From Caryophanales bacterium UBA6414 (GTDB taxonomy: Bacteria > Bacillota_I > Bacilli_A > RF39 > UBA660): 22,095 nt of DNA. Shown here one piece after another: positions 1-6,800 of this stretch (positions within the stretch are counted from its first letter, which is position 1; each line of letters opens with the position of its first letter). Below the pieces are notes generated by a model. It saw nothing but the letters and a program-made list of their open reading frames with translations. It ran no database searches and was not told the DNA's origin. The translations under genes were made by a program, and so were the position numbers. Location: NCBI GenBank assembly GCA_002438545.1, contig DJPK01000019.1, positions 1 through 22,095 on the forward strand, in the 5' to 3' direction.

Positions 1-392
1 GGAATAACTTCTGTTAGAACCATAAATGTTCTCGTTTTAGAAAATCTTTCATAAAATTTATCACTTTGTAAATAGTTATATAAAGATATTTTTAGAAATT
101 CTTTAGGTCTAGTATTTCCTTCTCCTTGAGTTAATATATCTATTATACGATAGTCTCCCGATAAGATTATTGGTCTAGTTTTTATTACTGGTTTATTATC
201 CCTCATACTTGTTTTTACTATTTTGAATCTAGTATTATTAGATAATAAATATCCTTTACTTTGCAGATATTTGCTCATTTCACTGTGACTATCAAAGTTT
301 TTAGTAATCATGTCAATGTCTTCGATACGATCTTTATCTAGTACTTCTTCTTCATAGTCTTCAGTAAAAGCAATTAATTTATATTTAGCCAT
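1..392 (-). CDS. Unrecognised protein, 3' end outside the window
   Basis: The reading frame is open from an ATG at 392 to the window edge, giving about 130 residues of the N-terminal part. It begins MAKYKLIAFTEDYEEEVLDK and is rich in charged residues. I see no signal peptide, membrane segment or known motif, so it looks cytosolic. A GGAAG ribosome binding site sits just upstream, inside the end of the ABC permease gene, and only 5 bases separate that gene's stop from this start. This makes it the third gene of the exporter operon and suggests a functional link, but the family is not recognised and no function is proposed. Confidence 0.75.
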   Translation of the reverse strand, partial: MAKYKLIAFTEDYEEEVLDKDRIEDIDMITKNFDSHSEMSKYLQSKGYLLSNNTRFKIVKTSMRDNKPVIKTRPIILSGDYRIIDILTQGEGNTRPKEFLKISLYNYLQSDKFYERFSKTRTFMVLTEVI

Positions 393-397
393 ATTTT

Positions 398-1708
398 CTA
401 CTTCCTTTCTTTGACAGCTTTTAGCATTCTTTGCCATTGATGGTCTTGTGAATAATTAAGTATTCCTGCTTTATATATTCTTAACCCGTATTTAAATAAT
501 ATATATAATGTTAATACCATTAGGATAATAGCAATAGATAAATCTATTAGGGTTATTTCTCCTAGGGCATATAGAGTTGGTGATAAAAGTGATGAGATAA
601 ATGGTACATAAGACATTACTTTTATAAAGGCTGATCCTTTAAATAGTGATGACATCATTGATAGATAGAAGGAACTTAATAAGATAATAACCATTGGGGT
701 TTGTAATTGTTGGTAATCTTCGCTGTTAGTAGTCATTGATGATAATATTCCAGATAATAATGAATAACCAATAAAAGTTAGAATCATTAATATTAAGGCA
801 AATGGTAGGACACTTGTTAATTTATCAATAACACCTGATGTTGTAATGGTATTGACTAAACTTCCGATTTCTCCTGTTTGACTAGTATTAATATTCATAC
901 TGCCGGTTAATAGTATTCTTATGAGTATTCCGACTGCTCCATATAAAAGTATTAATATTCCTTGAGTCAAAACAAAGACATTAGCAGATATTACTTTAGA
1001 GGCTAGATGAACTTGTGGTGAAACATTAGATATTATTATTTCCATACTTTTAGTAGATTTTTCTTCATTTACTTCATTACCAATCATTTGAATTAAGAAT
1101 ACTGTTAGAAAGAAGAATGGTAATATTATTATAGGGAATACAACGCCGGTTATTAATTCACCATCAAGAGAATTGTCGTTTTCTTCTAAGACTATTTTAT
1201 CGATAGCAACTGGTTTGTTAATATCCGCTAGCATATCTTCAGTTATGTTATATTCTTTTAGGGCAATATTACTTCTTAAAGTATTTAGAGCTGTGTTAAT
1301 TATAGTCATTTTAATAGCATCAATACCGCTTTTGCTGTATATACTAGCACTTAAATAATTAGTATCATCTTTATTTAGTACTAATACTAGAGTGTTATCA
1401 TCAGTGATTTCTTTTTTAGCATTATCAATAGTATCATCATATTTAGTTATTTTAACATTAGTATATTCATTCATAATGGATGAAGAATTTTCATAACTAG
1501 TTTTAAAATCTTCAAAATAATTACTATTATCAATTACTAATAATTGGTTTTCGGTACTAAAATCGCCCCCAAAGGTTTTAATAATAGAGTCAACGTTAAC
1601 AAGGCCAATAATTAGTAGAGCTATAATGATGTTGGCAATTAAAAACCATTTGGTTGCTATTTTCTTTTTAATACTCATTTTAGTTAAAAATAATAATTTA
1701 TTCTTCAT
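398..1708 (-). CDS. ABC-2 type exporter permease (NatB/YhaP-like)
   Basis: A 436-residue integral membrane protein, the membrane half of an ABC exporter. A first membrane helix at about residues 21-38 is followed by a roughly 145-residue extracytoplasmic region. A cluster of about five hydrophobic segments from about residue 184 to 420 follows. This is the layout of the NatB/YhaP branch of ABC-2 permeases. The start is supported by a GGAGAGG site, and the gene overlaps the end of the ATPase gene by 11 bases, so the two are translationally coupled. NatAB of B. subtilis exports sodium. Substrates of the YhaQP-like branch are not well defined, and the substrate here cannot be read from sequence. 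Confidence 0.9.
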   Translation of the reverse strand: MKNKLLFLTKMSIKKKIATKWFLIANIIIALLIIGLVNVDSIIKTFGGDFSTENQLLVIDNSNYFEDFKTSYENSSSIMNEYTNVKITKYDDTIDNAKKEITDDNTLVLVLNKDDTNYLSASIYSKSGIDAIKMTIINTALNTLRSNIALKEYNITEDMLADINKPVAIDKIVLEENDNSLDGELITGVVFPIIILPFFFLTVFLIQMIGNEVNEEKSTKSMEIIISNVSPQVHLASKVISANVFVLTQGILILLYGAVGILIRILLTGSMNINTSQTGEIGSLVNTITTSGVIDKLTSVLPFALILMILTFIGYSLLSGILSSMTTNSEDYQQLQTPMVIILLSSFYLSMMSSLFKGSAFIKVMSYVPFISSLLSPTLYALGEITLIDLSIAIILMVLTLYILFKYGLRIYKAGILNYSQDHQWQRMLKAVKERK

Positions 1709-2597
1709 ATGCCTCTCCTACTTTAGATATAAATATTTCATTTAGTGTTGGTTCTTCAACGATGAATTTAGTTATATTTTTATATTTACTTATTTCTTTA
1801 AATAATTTGTTAGTATAGTTATTATCTGCTATTTTAATAATATATTCATCATTAATTGTTCCTATTTCTTTAACATAGTCTAATTTTTCTATTTTAGATA
1901 TATCGATGTCGCCAATAACATGGACATTCTTTTGACGATAATCATTTTTGATATCTTTTAAATATCCTGATAAGACACTTTTTCCTTTGACGAGAACGAC
2001 TAATTTTTCACAAAATAATTCAACGTGTTCCATTCGATGAGAAGAAAATATAATACTAGTGCCTTCTTGTTTTAATTTTAAGATAACACTTTTAAATAGT
2101 TCAACGTTAACAGGATCTAGACCAGAGAATGGTTCATCTAAGATAAGTAATTTAGGGTGATGAATTATAGCAGTTATGAATTGGATTTTTTGTTGATTAC
2201 CTTTCGATAATTCTTTTATCTTTTTATTTTTATATTCTTTTATTTTAAAGATATCTAACCAATAATCTAGTTCTTTTTCTATCTTATCTTCAGGCATACC
2301 TTTTAATACTCCATAATAGATAACTTGTTCTAGGACGGTTAGTTTGGTAAGTAGGCTTCTTTCTTCAGTTAGAAAACCTATTTTATCAGTTGTTTTATAA
2401 CTAATTTTTTCCTTATCTAAAAGAATAGTGCCTTCATAGTCATCTAGTAAGTTCATAATCATTCTAAATGTGGTAGTTTTTCCAGCACCATTAAGTCCTA
2501 GTAAGCCAAATATTTCACCATCTGCTACTTCAAAACTAAGGTTATCGACAGCCACTAAATCACCATATTTTTTTCTAACATTTTCTACTTTTAACAT
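1698..2597 (-). CDS. ABC transporter ATP-binding protein (YhaQ/NatA-like)
   Basis: A 299-residue cytoplasmic ATPase that powers the downstream permease. Visible motifs are Walker A GLNGAGKT (34-41), ABC signature LSKGNQQK (130-137), Walker B LLILDEP (150-156), D-loop SGLDP (158-162) and H-loop His187. The roughly 80 residues after the nucleotide-binding domain match the position and size of the DUF4162 regulatory tail of YhaQ-type ATPases, and total length fits that family. An AAGGAGATG ribosome binding site precedes the ATG. The gene is first in its operon and is driven by the promoter at 2618-2646. The family assignment is firm; the transported substrate is unknown. Confidence 0.93.
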   Translation of the reverse strand: MLKVENVRKKYGDLVAVDNLSFEVADGEIFGLLGLNGAGKTTTFRMIMNLLDDYEGTILLDKEKISYKTTDKIGFLTEERSLLTKLTVLEQVIYYGVLKGMPEDKIEKELDYWLDIFKIKEYKNKKIKELSKGNQQKIQFITAIIHHPKLLILDEPFSGLDPVNVELFKSVILKLKQEGTSIIFSSHRMEHVELFCEKLVVLVKGKSVLSGYLKDIKNDYRQKNVHVIGDIDISKIEKLDYVKEIGTINDEYIIKIADNNYTNKLFKEISKYKNITKFIVEEPTLNEIFISKVGEAYEE

Positions 2598-2617
2598 ATT
2601 GCATCTCCTTTTATTTA

Positions 2618-2646
2618 ATTATATCATGGAAGATTATACTTTACAA
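2618..2646 (-). promoter_or_regulatory. Sigma-A promoter of the ABC exporter operon
   Basis: On the minus strand a -35 TTGTAA is followed after 17 bases by -10 TATAAT, preceded by TGA, which gives an extended -10 (TGATATAAT). The expected start site lies about 14 bases before the ATPase ATG, just upstream of its ribosome binding site. Confidence 0.7.
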
Positions 2647-2679
2647 CTTAATTAACTTTATGAAAACTAGAATTATTTG

Positions 2680-2707
2680 TTGTAATATTTAAGAAAATAG
2701 CTATAAT
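2680..2707 (+). promoter_or_regulatory. Sigma-A promoter of the carboxypeptidase gene
   Basis: TTGTAA, a 16-base spacer and a perfect TATAAT lie 22 bases before the ATG at 2729. It diverges from the ABC exporter promoter, and the two share the short intergenic region. Confidence 0.65.
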
Positions 2708-2728
2708 TATAAGTAGAGGTGGTATGAA

Positions 2729-3859
2729 ATGAGTAGAAGAAAAACTAGAGTTAGATATGATCGAATAGCCATTCTTTTAGTGGGGGTTATTGCTTTTATT
2801 GGAATAATATTTGGTATATTTAATAGTACTAGTGTTCAAAACTATTTCTTTAGTAAGAAAACAGGATACTCTATTGAGACAGTAAAGGTATTTAGAGAGA
2901 AAGATATTTTAAAAGATGTTTCTAGTAATAAATATTCTAATACATTAGAGAGTGCTATTAGTAGTAATAGTTATATTGATAAGTATTTGACTGATTATTT
3001 ACATATTAAGTATAAAGATGATAAAGATTTTATTAGTGATATTAATAGTTTACTTGAAGTTGGGTATAATTATAATGAGATTAATAGGATAGAAGATACA
3101 CTTAGTAGTGATAGTATTGCTATGGTTATTGATAGTGAATATAATAAACAACTTTTTGATTATTTAGGATTAAGTTATTTTAAGGAAGATAATTTAGAGA
3201 GATATTTTAATTATTATAAAGATAATAGCGATATGGACTATACTGATATTATTACATTTGTAAATATTGGGTTAGATAATGAATATTATACTAATGTTAT
3301 AGATGTTGATAAGCAAGATGATATGCTAGTGATAGTGAATAAATATCATAAATTAGATAACGATTATGTACCAAGTGATTTAGAAACTATTACTTCTAAA
3401 TACCAATGGCTAGGTCGTAGTAATAAATTACGTCATGATGCACGTGTTGCTTTTGAGGAAATGTGTGCTGCTGCTGCTGAAGATGGTATTTATATTTATG
3501 CGGGTTCTGGATATCGTTCATTCGCCACTCAAAAATATCTATATGATACTTATGTTAAAAGAGATGGTTTTGACGAAGCCGAAACATATTCTGCTAGAGC
3601 AGGTTATTCAGAGCATCAAACTGGTCTAGCAATGGATATTGCAAACGAGGATGGATTCATATCATTAGGAGATAAAGAATATGATTGGTTAGTTAACAAT
3701 TCTTACAAATATGGATTTATTTTAAGATATCCAAAAGGATCAGACACAATAACAGGTTATATGTATGAAGAATGGCATTATCGTTATCTTGGTAAAGAAG
3801 TTGCTAAAGAAATCAAAGATAATGGCCTTACATACGATGAATATATGGCTAGAAAATAA
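2729..3859 (+). CDS. Membrane-anchored D-alanyl-D-alanine carboxypeptidase (VanY-type, M15B)
   Basis: A 376-residue zinc peptidase expected to trim the terminal D-Ala from peptidoglycan stem peptides outside the cell. One membrane helix (about 13-32) anchors it with the rest outside. Residues about 40-210 are a linker or stalk rich in Asp, Asn, Ser and Tyr with no recognised domain. The C-terminal VanY domain (about 215-370) shows the family motifs SGYRS (260-264), SEHQTGLAMD (294-303, with zinc ligands His296 and Asp303) and EEWHYRY (347-353, catalytic Glu and ligand His350). The ATG follows an AGAGGTGG site. A van resistance operon is absent, so a housekeeping wall role is more likely than glycopeptide resistance. 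Confidence 0.93.
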   Translation: MSRRKTRVRYDRIAILLVGVIAFIGIIFGIFNSTSVQNYFFSKKTGYSIETVKVFREKDILKDVSSNKYSNTLESAISSNSYIDKYLTDYLHIKYKDDKDFISDINSLLEVGYNYNEINRIEDTLSSDSIAMVIDSEYNKQLFDYLGLSYFKEDNLERYFNYYKDNSDMDYTDIITFVNIGLDNEYYTNVIDVDKQDDMLVIVNKYHKLDNDYVPSDLETITSKYQWLGRSNKLRHDARVAFEEMCAAAAEDGIYIYAGSGYRSFATQKYLYDTYVKRDGFDEAETYSARAGYSEHQTGLAMDIANEDGFISLGDKEYDWLVNNSYKYGFILRYPKGSDTITGYMYEEWHYRYLGKEVAKEIKDNGLTYDEYMARK

Positions 3860-3869
3860 CAAAAAGTCA

Positions 3870-3898
3870 TTGACAAATTGCTTATAATAATATAGAAT
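3870..3898 (+). promoter_or_regulatory. Promoter of tRNA-Ser
   Basis: A consensus -35 TTGACA is followed after 17 bases by TAGAAT. The expected start is about a dozen bases before the tRNA 5' end. An alternative TATAAT at 3883-3888 is too close to this -35 to be used with it. Confidence 0.7.
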
Positions 3899-3917
3899 TA
3901 GTTTTGTAAGCAATTTT

Positions 3918-4008
3918 GGAGTGATACTCAAGAGGCTGAAGAGGCGCCCCTGCTAAGGGTGTAGACTGGGAAACTGGTGCGAGGGTTCAAATCCCTCTCA
4001 CTCCGCCA
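3918..4008 (+). tRNA. tRNA-Ser(GCU)
   Basis: A class II tRNA with a long variable arm. The acceptor stem GGAGTGA pairs with TCACTCC, followed by discriminator G and encoded CCA. The anticodon loop CTGCTAA gives anticodon GCT at 3952-3954 (codons AGC/AGU). The T-loop TTCAAAT is intact. It closely resembles B. subtilis tRNA-Ser(GCU). It stands alone with its own promoter and terminator. Confidence 0.97.
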
Positions 4009-4020
4009 TTTTTATAATTA

Positions 4021-4052
4021 AAATCTTAAATATAGTTATTTAAGATTTTTTT
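4021..4052 (+). terminator. Intrinsic terminator of tRNA-Ser
   Basis: A perfect 12-bp stem (AAATCTTAAATA with its complement), a 4-base loop and a run of seven T. Confidence 0.8.
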
Positions 4053-4057
4053 ATGTC

Positions 4058-4087
4058 AAATAAACTGATAGCGATATCAGTTTATTT
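4058..4087 (-). terminator. Hairpin at the end of the 155-residue gene
   Basis: A perfect 13-bp inverted repeat (AAATAAACTGATA with its complement) around the loop GCGA, overlapping the TGA stop of the minus-strand gene. No good T run follows it on that strand. It probably acts as a terminator or 3'-end-stabilising hairpin together with the adjacent tRNA terminator stem. Confidence 0.5.
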
Positions 4088-4544
4088 TAGTTAATTTAAC
4101 ATTATTGTTTTCTTTATATAGGGATAGCGTTTCATTAATAATACTTTTTATTTCTTCATTAGAATTGGCTTCAGATAGTAAATTATCATTGTTAGTTATT
4201 TTTTCATTTAAGTTAGTATCATTTAAATAGTATTTGCTAACTTTCAAATCTTCATCGTATACTTGAGATATTTTTTTGATGTTATCTTGATTTTTAGTTA
4301 TACCTACTACAGTTTTATATGTCCCCTTCTCTTGATAATAGATATAGTTATTGGTTTGACTATTTTCACGCATAGTATCATATGTTTGATAGTCGGCTGA
4401 TTCGATTAAATATATAGTGTTGTTTTTTAGTATGCTGTCATTGTTTTCCATATATAAGTTATAGATAAACTTGCCACTGATAAAGCCACATATGATGGAA
4501 ATAGTAATTGGTATGACTATTTTGTTTAGAATTTTTTTTAACAT
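4077..4544 (-). CDS. Small membrane-anchored protein of unknown function
   Basis: A 155-residue protein with one N-terminal membrane helix (about 8-28) after a basic start, so the remaining roughly 125 residues should lie outside the cell. The outer part has a segment YLIESADYQTYDTMRENSQT (45-64), then KTVVGITKNQDNIKKI (77-92). This alternation of short strands and helices faintly resembles a SPOR-like fold, but I do not see a firm family match. The start is supported by an AGGTGA site. It diverges from the GspE-type ATPase gene across 132 bases. Being shared neighbours hints at, but does not prove, a joint envelope role. Confidence 0.75.
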   Translation of the reverse strand: MLKKILNKIVIPITISIICGFISGKFIYNLYMENNDSILKNNTIYLIESADYQTYDTMRENSQTNNYIYYQEKGTYKTVVGITKNQDNIKKISQVYDEDLKVSKYYLNDTNLNEKITNNDNLLSEANSNEEIKSIINETLSLYKENNNVKLTKIN

Positions 4545-4619
4545 GTTTTATCACCTATTGTTAATATAATTTATTTTTTGTAAAAAAAATGTCGGAAAAA
4601 CAAATATTAAGTTTTTTTA

Positions 4620-4648
4620 TTGTATTTTTTTTGGTATTAAGTTATAAT
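4620..4648 (+). promoter_or_regulatory. Promoter of the GspE-type ATPase gene
   Basis: TTGTAT, a 17-base spacer and a perfect TATAAT, followed by the ribosome binding site GAAGGGA and the ATG at 4677. Confidence 0.65.
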
Positions 4649-4676
4649 TATTTTAGAATAGAAGGGATTGATTATT

Positions 4677-6056
4677 ATGGACAGTAATGTTAATATGAAT
4701 AATTTAGTTAATGGTGGTGCTAATAACAATAATAATGGTCAAGTGATAGATGTTAATGTTACTAATAATCAACCTATGCAAACTGTACCAAATAACCAAA
4801 ATAATCTTAAAGAGTTAGATTTCGTTAATACTCCGGTTGTTGATGTGGTTAATGGTATTATAAATGAAGCCGTGACAATGGGTGCTAGTGATATTCACTT
4901 TGATCCGGCTGAAGATGGACTTAGAGTTAGAATTAGAATTGATGGTATTTTGGACGATTATGCGATGATACCTAGTTCAGTAAGACAAAATGTTGTAACA
5001 AGAGTTAAGATTTTATCTGGTATGAATATTACGGAGACAAGATTACCACAAGACGGTGCGATAAAGATGGTTTTAAATAATCGTGATTTGGATATGCGTG
5101 TTTCTTCATTACCTACTAAGAGAGGTGAAAAAATTGTTGTTCGTATCTTGGATTATTCTAGAAGTATGCGTGGTATTGAATATTTATATTTTAGTGAGGA
5201 TAACTATAAAAAAATTATGCAGATGATTAGTGCTCCTAATGGAATAATTTTGGTAACGGGTGCTACTGGTAGTGGTAAAAGTACAACGGTATATTCATTT
5301 TTACAGAAGTTAAATATAAAGGGTGCTAACTTAATTACTGTTGAAGATCCTGTTGAAATGGAAATTAAAGGTATAAATCAGGTTCAAGTTAATAGTGAAA
5401 TTGGTTTAGACTTTGCAGCAGTTTTAAGAAGTATTTTAAGACAAGACCCTAATATAATTATGATTGGTGAAATAAGAGATAGTGAAACAGCACAGATTGC
5501 AGTTAGAGCTTCTATTACCGGACACTTAGTACTTTCTACTCTACATACTAATAATGCTCTTACTACTATCGAGAGATTAATTGATATGGGAGTTGAGCGT
5601 TATTTATTGTCTAGTGCTTTAACTGGCATCGTTTCTCAGAAATTAGCAAGAAAGTTATGTGATCATTGTAAACAGCTACGTCAAACTACTGATTATGAAA
5701 AAAAAATATTTAGAGATGCTCTTGGCATTGAAGTTAATCAAGTATATCAAGCAGTTGGTTGTTCGAGGTGCCGTCAAGGGTATAAAGGTAGAATTGCTCT
5801 TCAAGAAGTTTTACTAATTGATCAATCTATTAGAGATGCTATTAATGATGATGCTAAGAAAGAAAAAATTCGTGAAATGGTTTATCAAAGTGATGTTATT
5901 ACCCTACTTCAAGATGGCTTATATAAAGTTATAGCTGGTTTTACTACTTTTGATGAGGTATTAAAATTAATTGAGTTAGAGGATCAGGCAAATGCTGTCG
6001 AAAGAATTAAATATCAGAAAGAGAAAATGAAAGAAATGCAAAATACGCAAGGTTAA
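4677..6056 (+). CDS. Orphan GspE/PilB/ComGA-family secretion ATPase
   Basis: A 459-residue hexameric ATPase of the type that drives type II secretion, type IV pilus or competence pseudopilus assembly at the inner face of the membrane. It shows ASDIHFDP (70-77), Walker A GATGSGKST (195-203), Asp box TVEDPVE (221-227), Walker B with IIMIGEIRDSETA (260-272) and His box GHLVLSTLHTNN (282-293). Paired CxxC motifs (Cys328/331 and Cys362/365) match the PilB/GspE zinc site. The usual GspE N-terminal domain is missing and is replaced by about 45 Asn-rich, probably disordered residues. I chose the ATG at 4677 because an upstream TTG at 4668 almost touches the GAAGGGA site. No gspF/pilC, prepilin or prepilin peptidase lies nearby. 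Confidence 0.92.
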   Translation: MDSNVNMNNLVNGGANNNNNGQVIDVNVTNNQPMQTVPNNQNNLKELDFVNTPVVDVVNGIINEAVTMGASDIHFDPAEDGLRVRIRIDGILDDYAMIPSSVRQNVVTRVKILSGMNITETRLPQDGAIKMVLNNRDLDMRVSSLPTKRGEKIVVRILDYSRSMRGIEYLYFSEDNYKKIMQMISAPNGIILVTGATGSGKSTTVYSFLQKLNIKGANLITVEDPVEMEIKGINQVQVNSEIGLDFAAVLRSILRQDPNIIMIGEIRDSETAQIAVRASITGHLVLSTLHTNNALTTIERLIDMGVERYLLSSALTGIVSQKLARKLCDHCKQLRQTTDYEKKIFRDALGIEVNQVYQAVGCSRCRQGYKGRIALQEVLLIDQSIRDAINDDAKKEKIREMVYQSDVITLLQDGLYKVIAGFTTFDEVLKLIELEDQANAVERIKYQKEKMKEMQNTQG

Positions 6057-6076
6057 AAACTATGCGTATTTTTTTT
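6040..6076 (+). terminator. Intrinsic terminator of the secretion ATPase gene
   Basis: The stem AAAATACGCA pairs with TGCGTATTTT and ends in a run of T. The stem starts inside the final codons of the gene. It also faces the end of the oppositely oriented bacteriocin operon. Confidence 0.8.
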
Positions 6077-6077
6077 A

Positions 6078-6245
6078 CTAAGCAATTGGACAGTACTGCC
6101 CTGAAATTACTCTTCTAATGGCACTTCCTACTCCTTGACCAAAGCCATATATTGTAGAAACTGCTTTAGTGATGGCATTGAGAAATTGACTTGTTAATCC
6201 TCCACCATTTATTTTTATCATTTCAACATTGTTTATTACTTTCAT
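6078..6245 (-). CDS. Double-glycine bacteriocin precursor, 55 aa (second peptide)
   Basis: A short gene with a strong AAAGGAG site 7 bases before its ATG. The leader MKVINNVEMIKINGG (1-15) ends in Gly-Gly and has the spaced hydrophobic residues expected of a substrate for a C39 peptidase. A third Gly at 16 leaves the exact cut site open by one residue. The mature part (about 40 aa) is cationic and amphipathic. It contains a glycine-rich stretch YGFGQGVGSAIRR (33-45) with overlapping GxxxG motifs (Gly34/38 and Gly36/40), and ends QYCPIA with a single Cys52. GxxxG motifs are typical of two-peptide (class IIb) bacteriocins. The gene is 16 bases downstream of the other peptide and last in the operon. 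Target and potency cannot be inferred. Confidence 0.8.
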   Translation of the reverse strand: MKVINNVEMIKINGGGLTSQFLNAITKAVSTIYGFGQGVGSAIRRVISGQYCPIA

Positions 6246-6261
6246 ATATTACTCCTTTCAT

Positions 6262-6405
6262 TTAGTTATTACATTTATTTGGATTAGTATAACCGTCAAA
6301 TAATCCTGCCAGAAATGTAATTATAGCAGCCAATCCGCCTAATAGGGCCCAATTAAAGGCACCACCTTCTACTGCTTGCATTTTTTGTATGTCTAATGTT
6401 TTCAT
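6262..6405 (-). CDS. Double-glycine bacteriocin precursor, 47 aa (first peptide)
   Basis: A 47-residue precursor with leader MKTLDIQKMQAVEGG (1-15), a textbook double-glycine leader with Leu4, Met9 and Val12 at plausible recognition positions. The mature part (16-47, 32 aa) is a hydrophobic, probably membrane-inserting segment with WALLGGLAAIITFLAGLFDG (19-38), then a polar tail with a single Cys45. An AAAGGAT site precedes the ATG. The ATG overlaps the upstream gene's TGA as ATGA, so the two are translationally coupled. The paired gene downstream suggests a two-peptide bacteriocin. A peptide pheromone is less likely because no histidine kinase or response regulator is nearby. Confidence 0.82.
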   Translation of the reverse strand: MKTLDIQKMQAVEGGAFNWALLGGLAAIITFLAGLFDGYTNPNKCNN

Positions 6406-6800
6406 ATATTATCACGATCCTTTCTGAGACTATTAAAAATATATTTAATTAAACTTTGTTTATTACCTACTATCTTTATAATAATAGTTTCATTATTTTT
6501 AAACTTATGATTGGGTAATAAATATATATTTTGACTATCTTCTTTATCAATTATGGTATAGTTATAGACTATATCATTATATATAAATGTGTTATTTCCT
6601 ATATCATCAATGTTTCTATCTATTAGTAAATAATTGTTTTCAACTATGGCCTGATATTTATAATATGGTTGATATTTAAACATTGTTAGAACATATATCA
6701 TGGGTCCTATTAACAGAATTAATATAAACCTTATATGATATATCCATGGATACTTAATATTATTAATAATTATATCTTTTTCTAATTCTAAATTAGTCAT
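6402..6800 (-). CDS. One-TM protein of the bacteriocin operon (accessory or immunity)
   Basis: A 132-residue protein with a cytoplasmic N-terminus, one membrane helix (about 22-42) and a beta-strand-rich outer part. It ends NNETIIIKIVGNKQSLIKYI (102-121) and then a basic tail. Two readings fit. It could be a shrunken relative of the HlyD/LcnD membrane-fusion partners of bacteriocin exporters, which have one N-terminal helix and a beta-barrel tail; but it has no coiled-coil or lipoyl region and is about a third of the usual length. Alternatively it could be the immunity protein, which the operon otherwise lacks. The start overlaps the exporter gene by 8 bases and the stop overlaps the first peptide gene by 4, so the set is tightly coupled. 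The family is not recognised with certainty. Confidence 0.75.
   Translation of the reverse strand: MTNLELEKDIIINNIKYPWIYHIRFILILLIGPMIYVLTMFKYQPYYKYQAIVENNYLLIDRNIDDIGNNTFIYNDIVYNYTIIDKEDSQNIYLLPNHKFKNNETIIIKIVGNKQSLIKYIFNSLRKDRDNI

Noticed and set aside
2729..3859. Glycopeptide resistance gene vanY
   Set aside because: The domain is VanY-type, but no vanS/R, vanH, ligase or vanX genes are present, so an ordinary wall carboxypeptidase fits better.
3875..3916. Perfect 10-bp inverted repeat (AAATTGCTTA) around the -10 region of the tRNA-Ser promoter
   Set aside because: The spacer is 22 bases, one arm overlaps the -35, and repeats of this length arise by chance in such AT-rich DNA. Nothing else supports an operator.
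4668..4676. Upstream TTG start adding three residues to the GspE-type ATPase
   Set aside because: It nearly touches the GAAGGGA site, while the ATG at 4677 has normal spacing.
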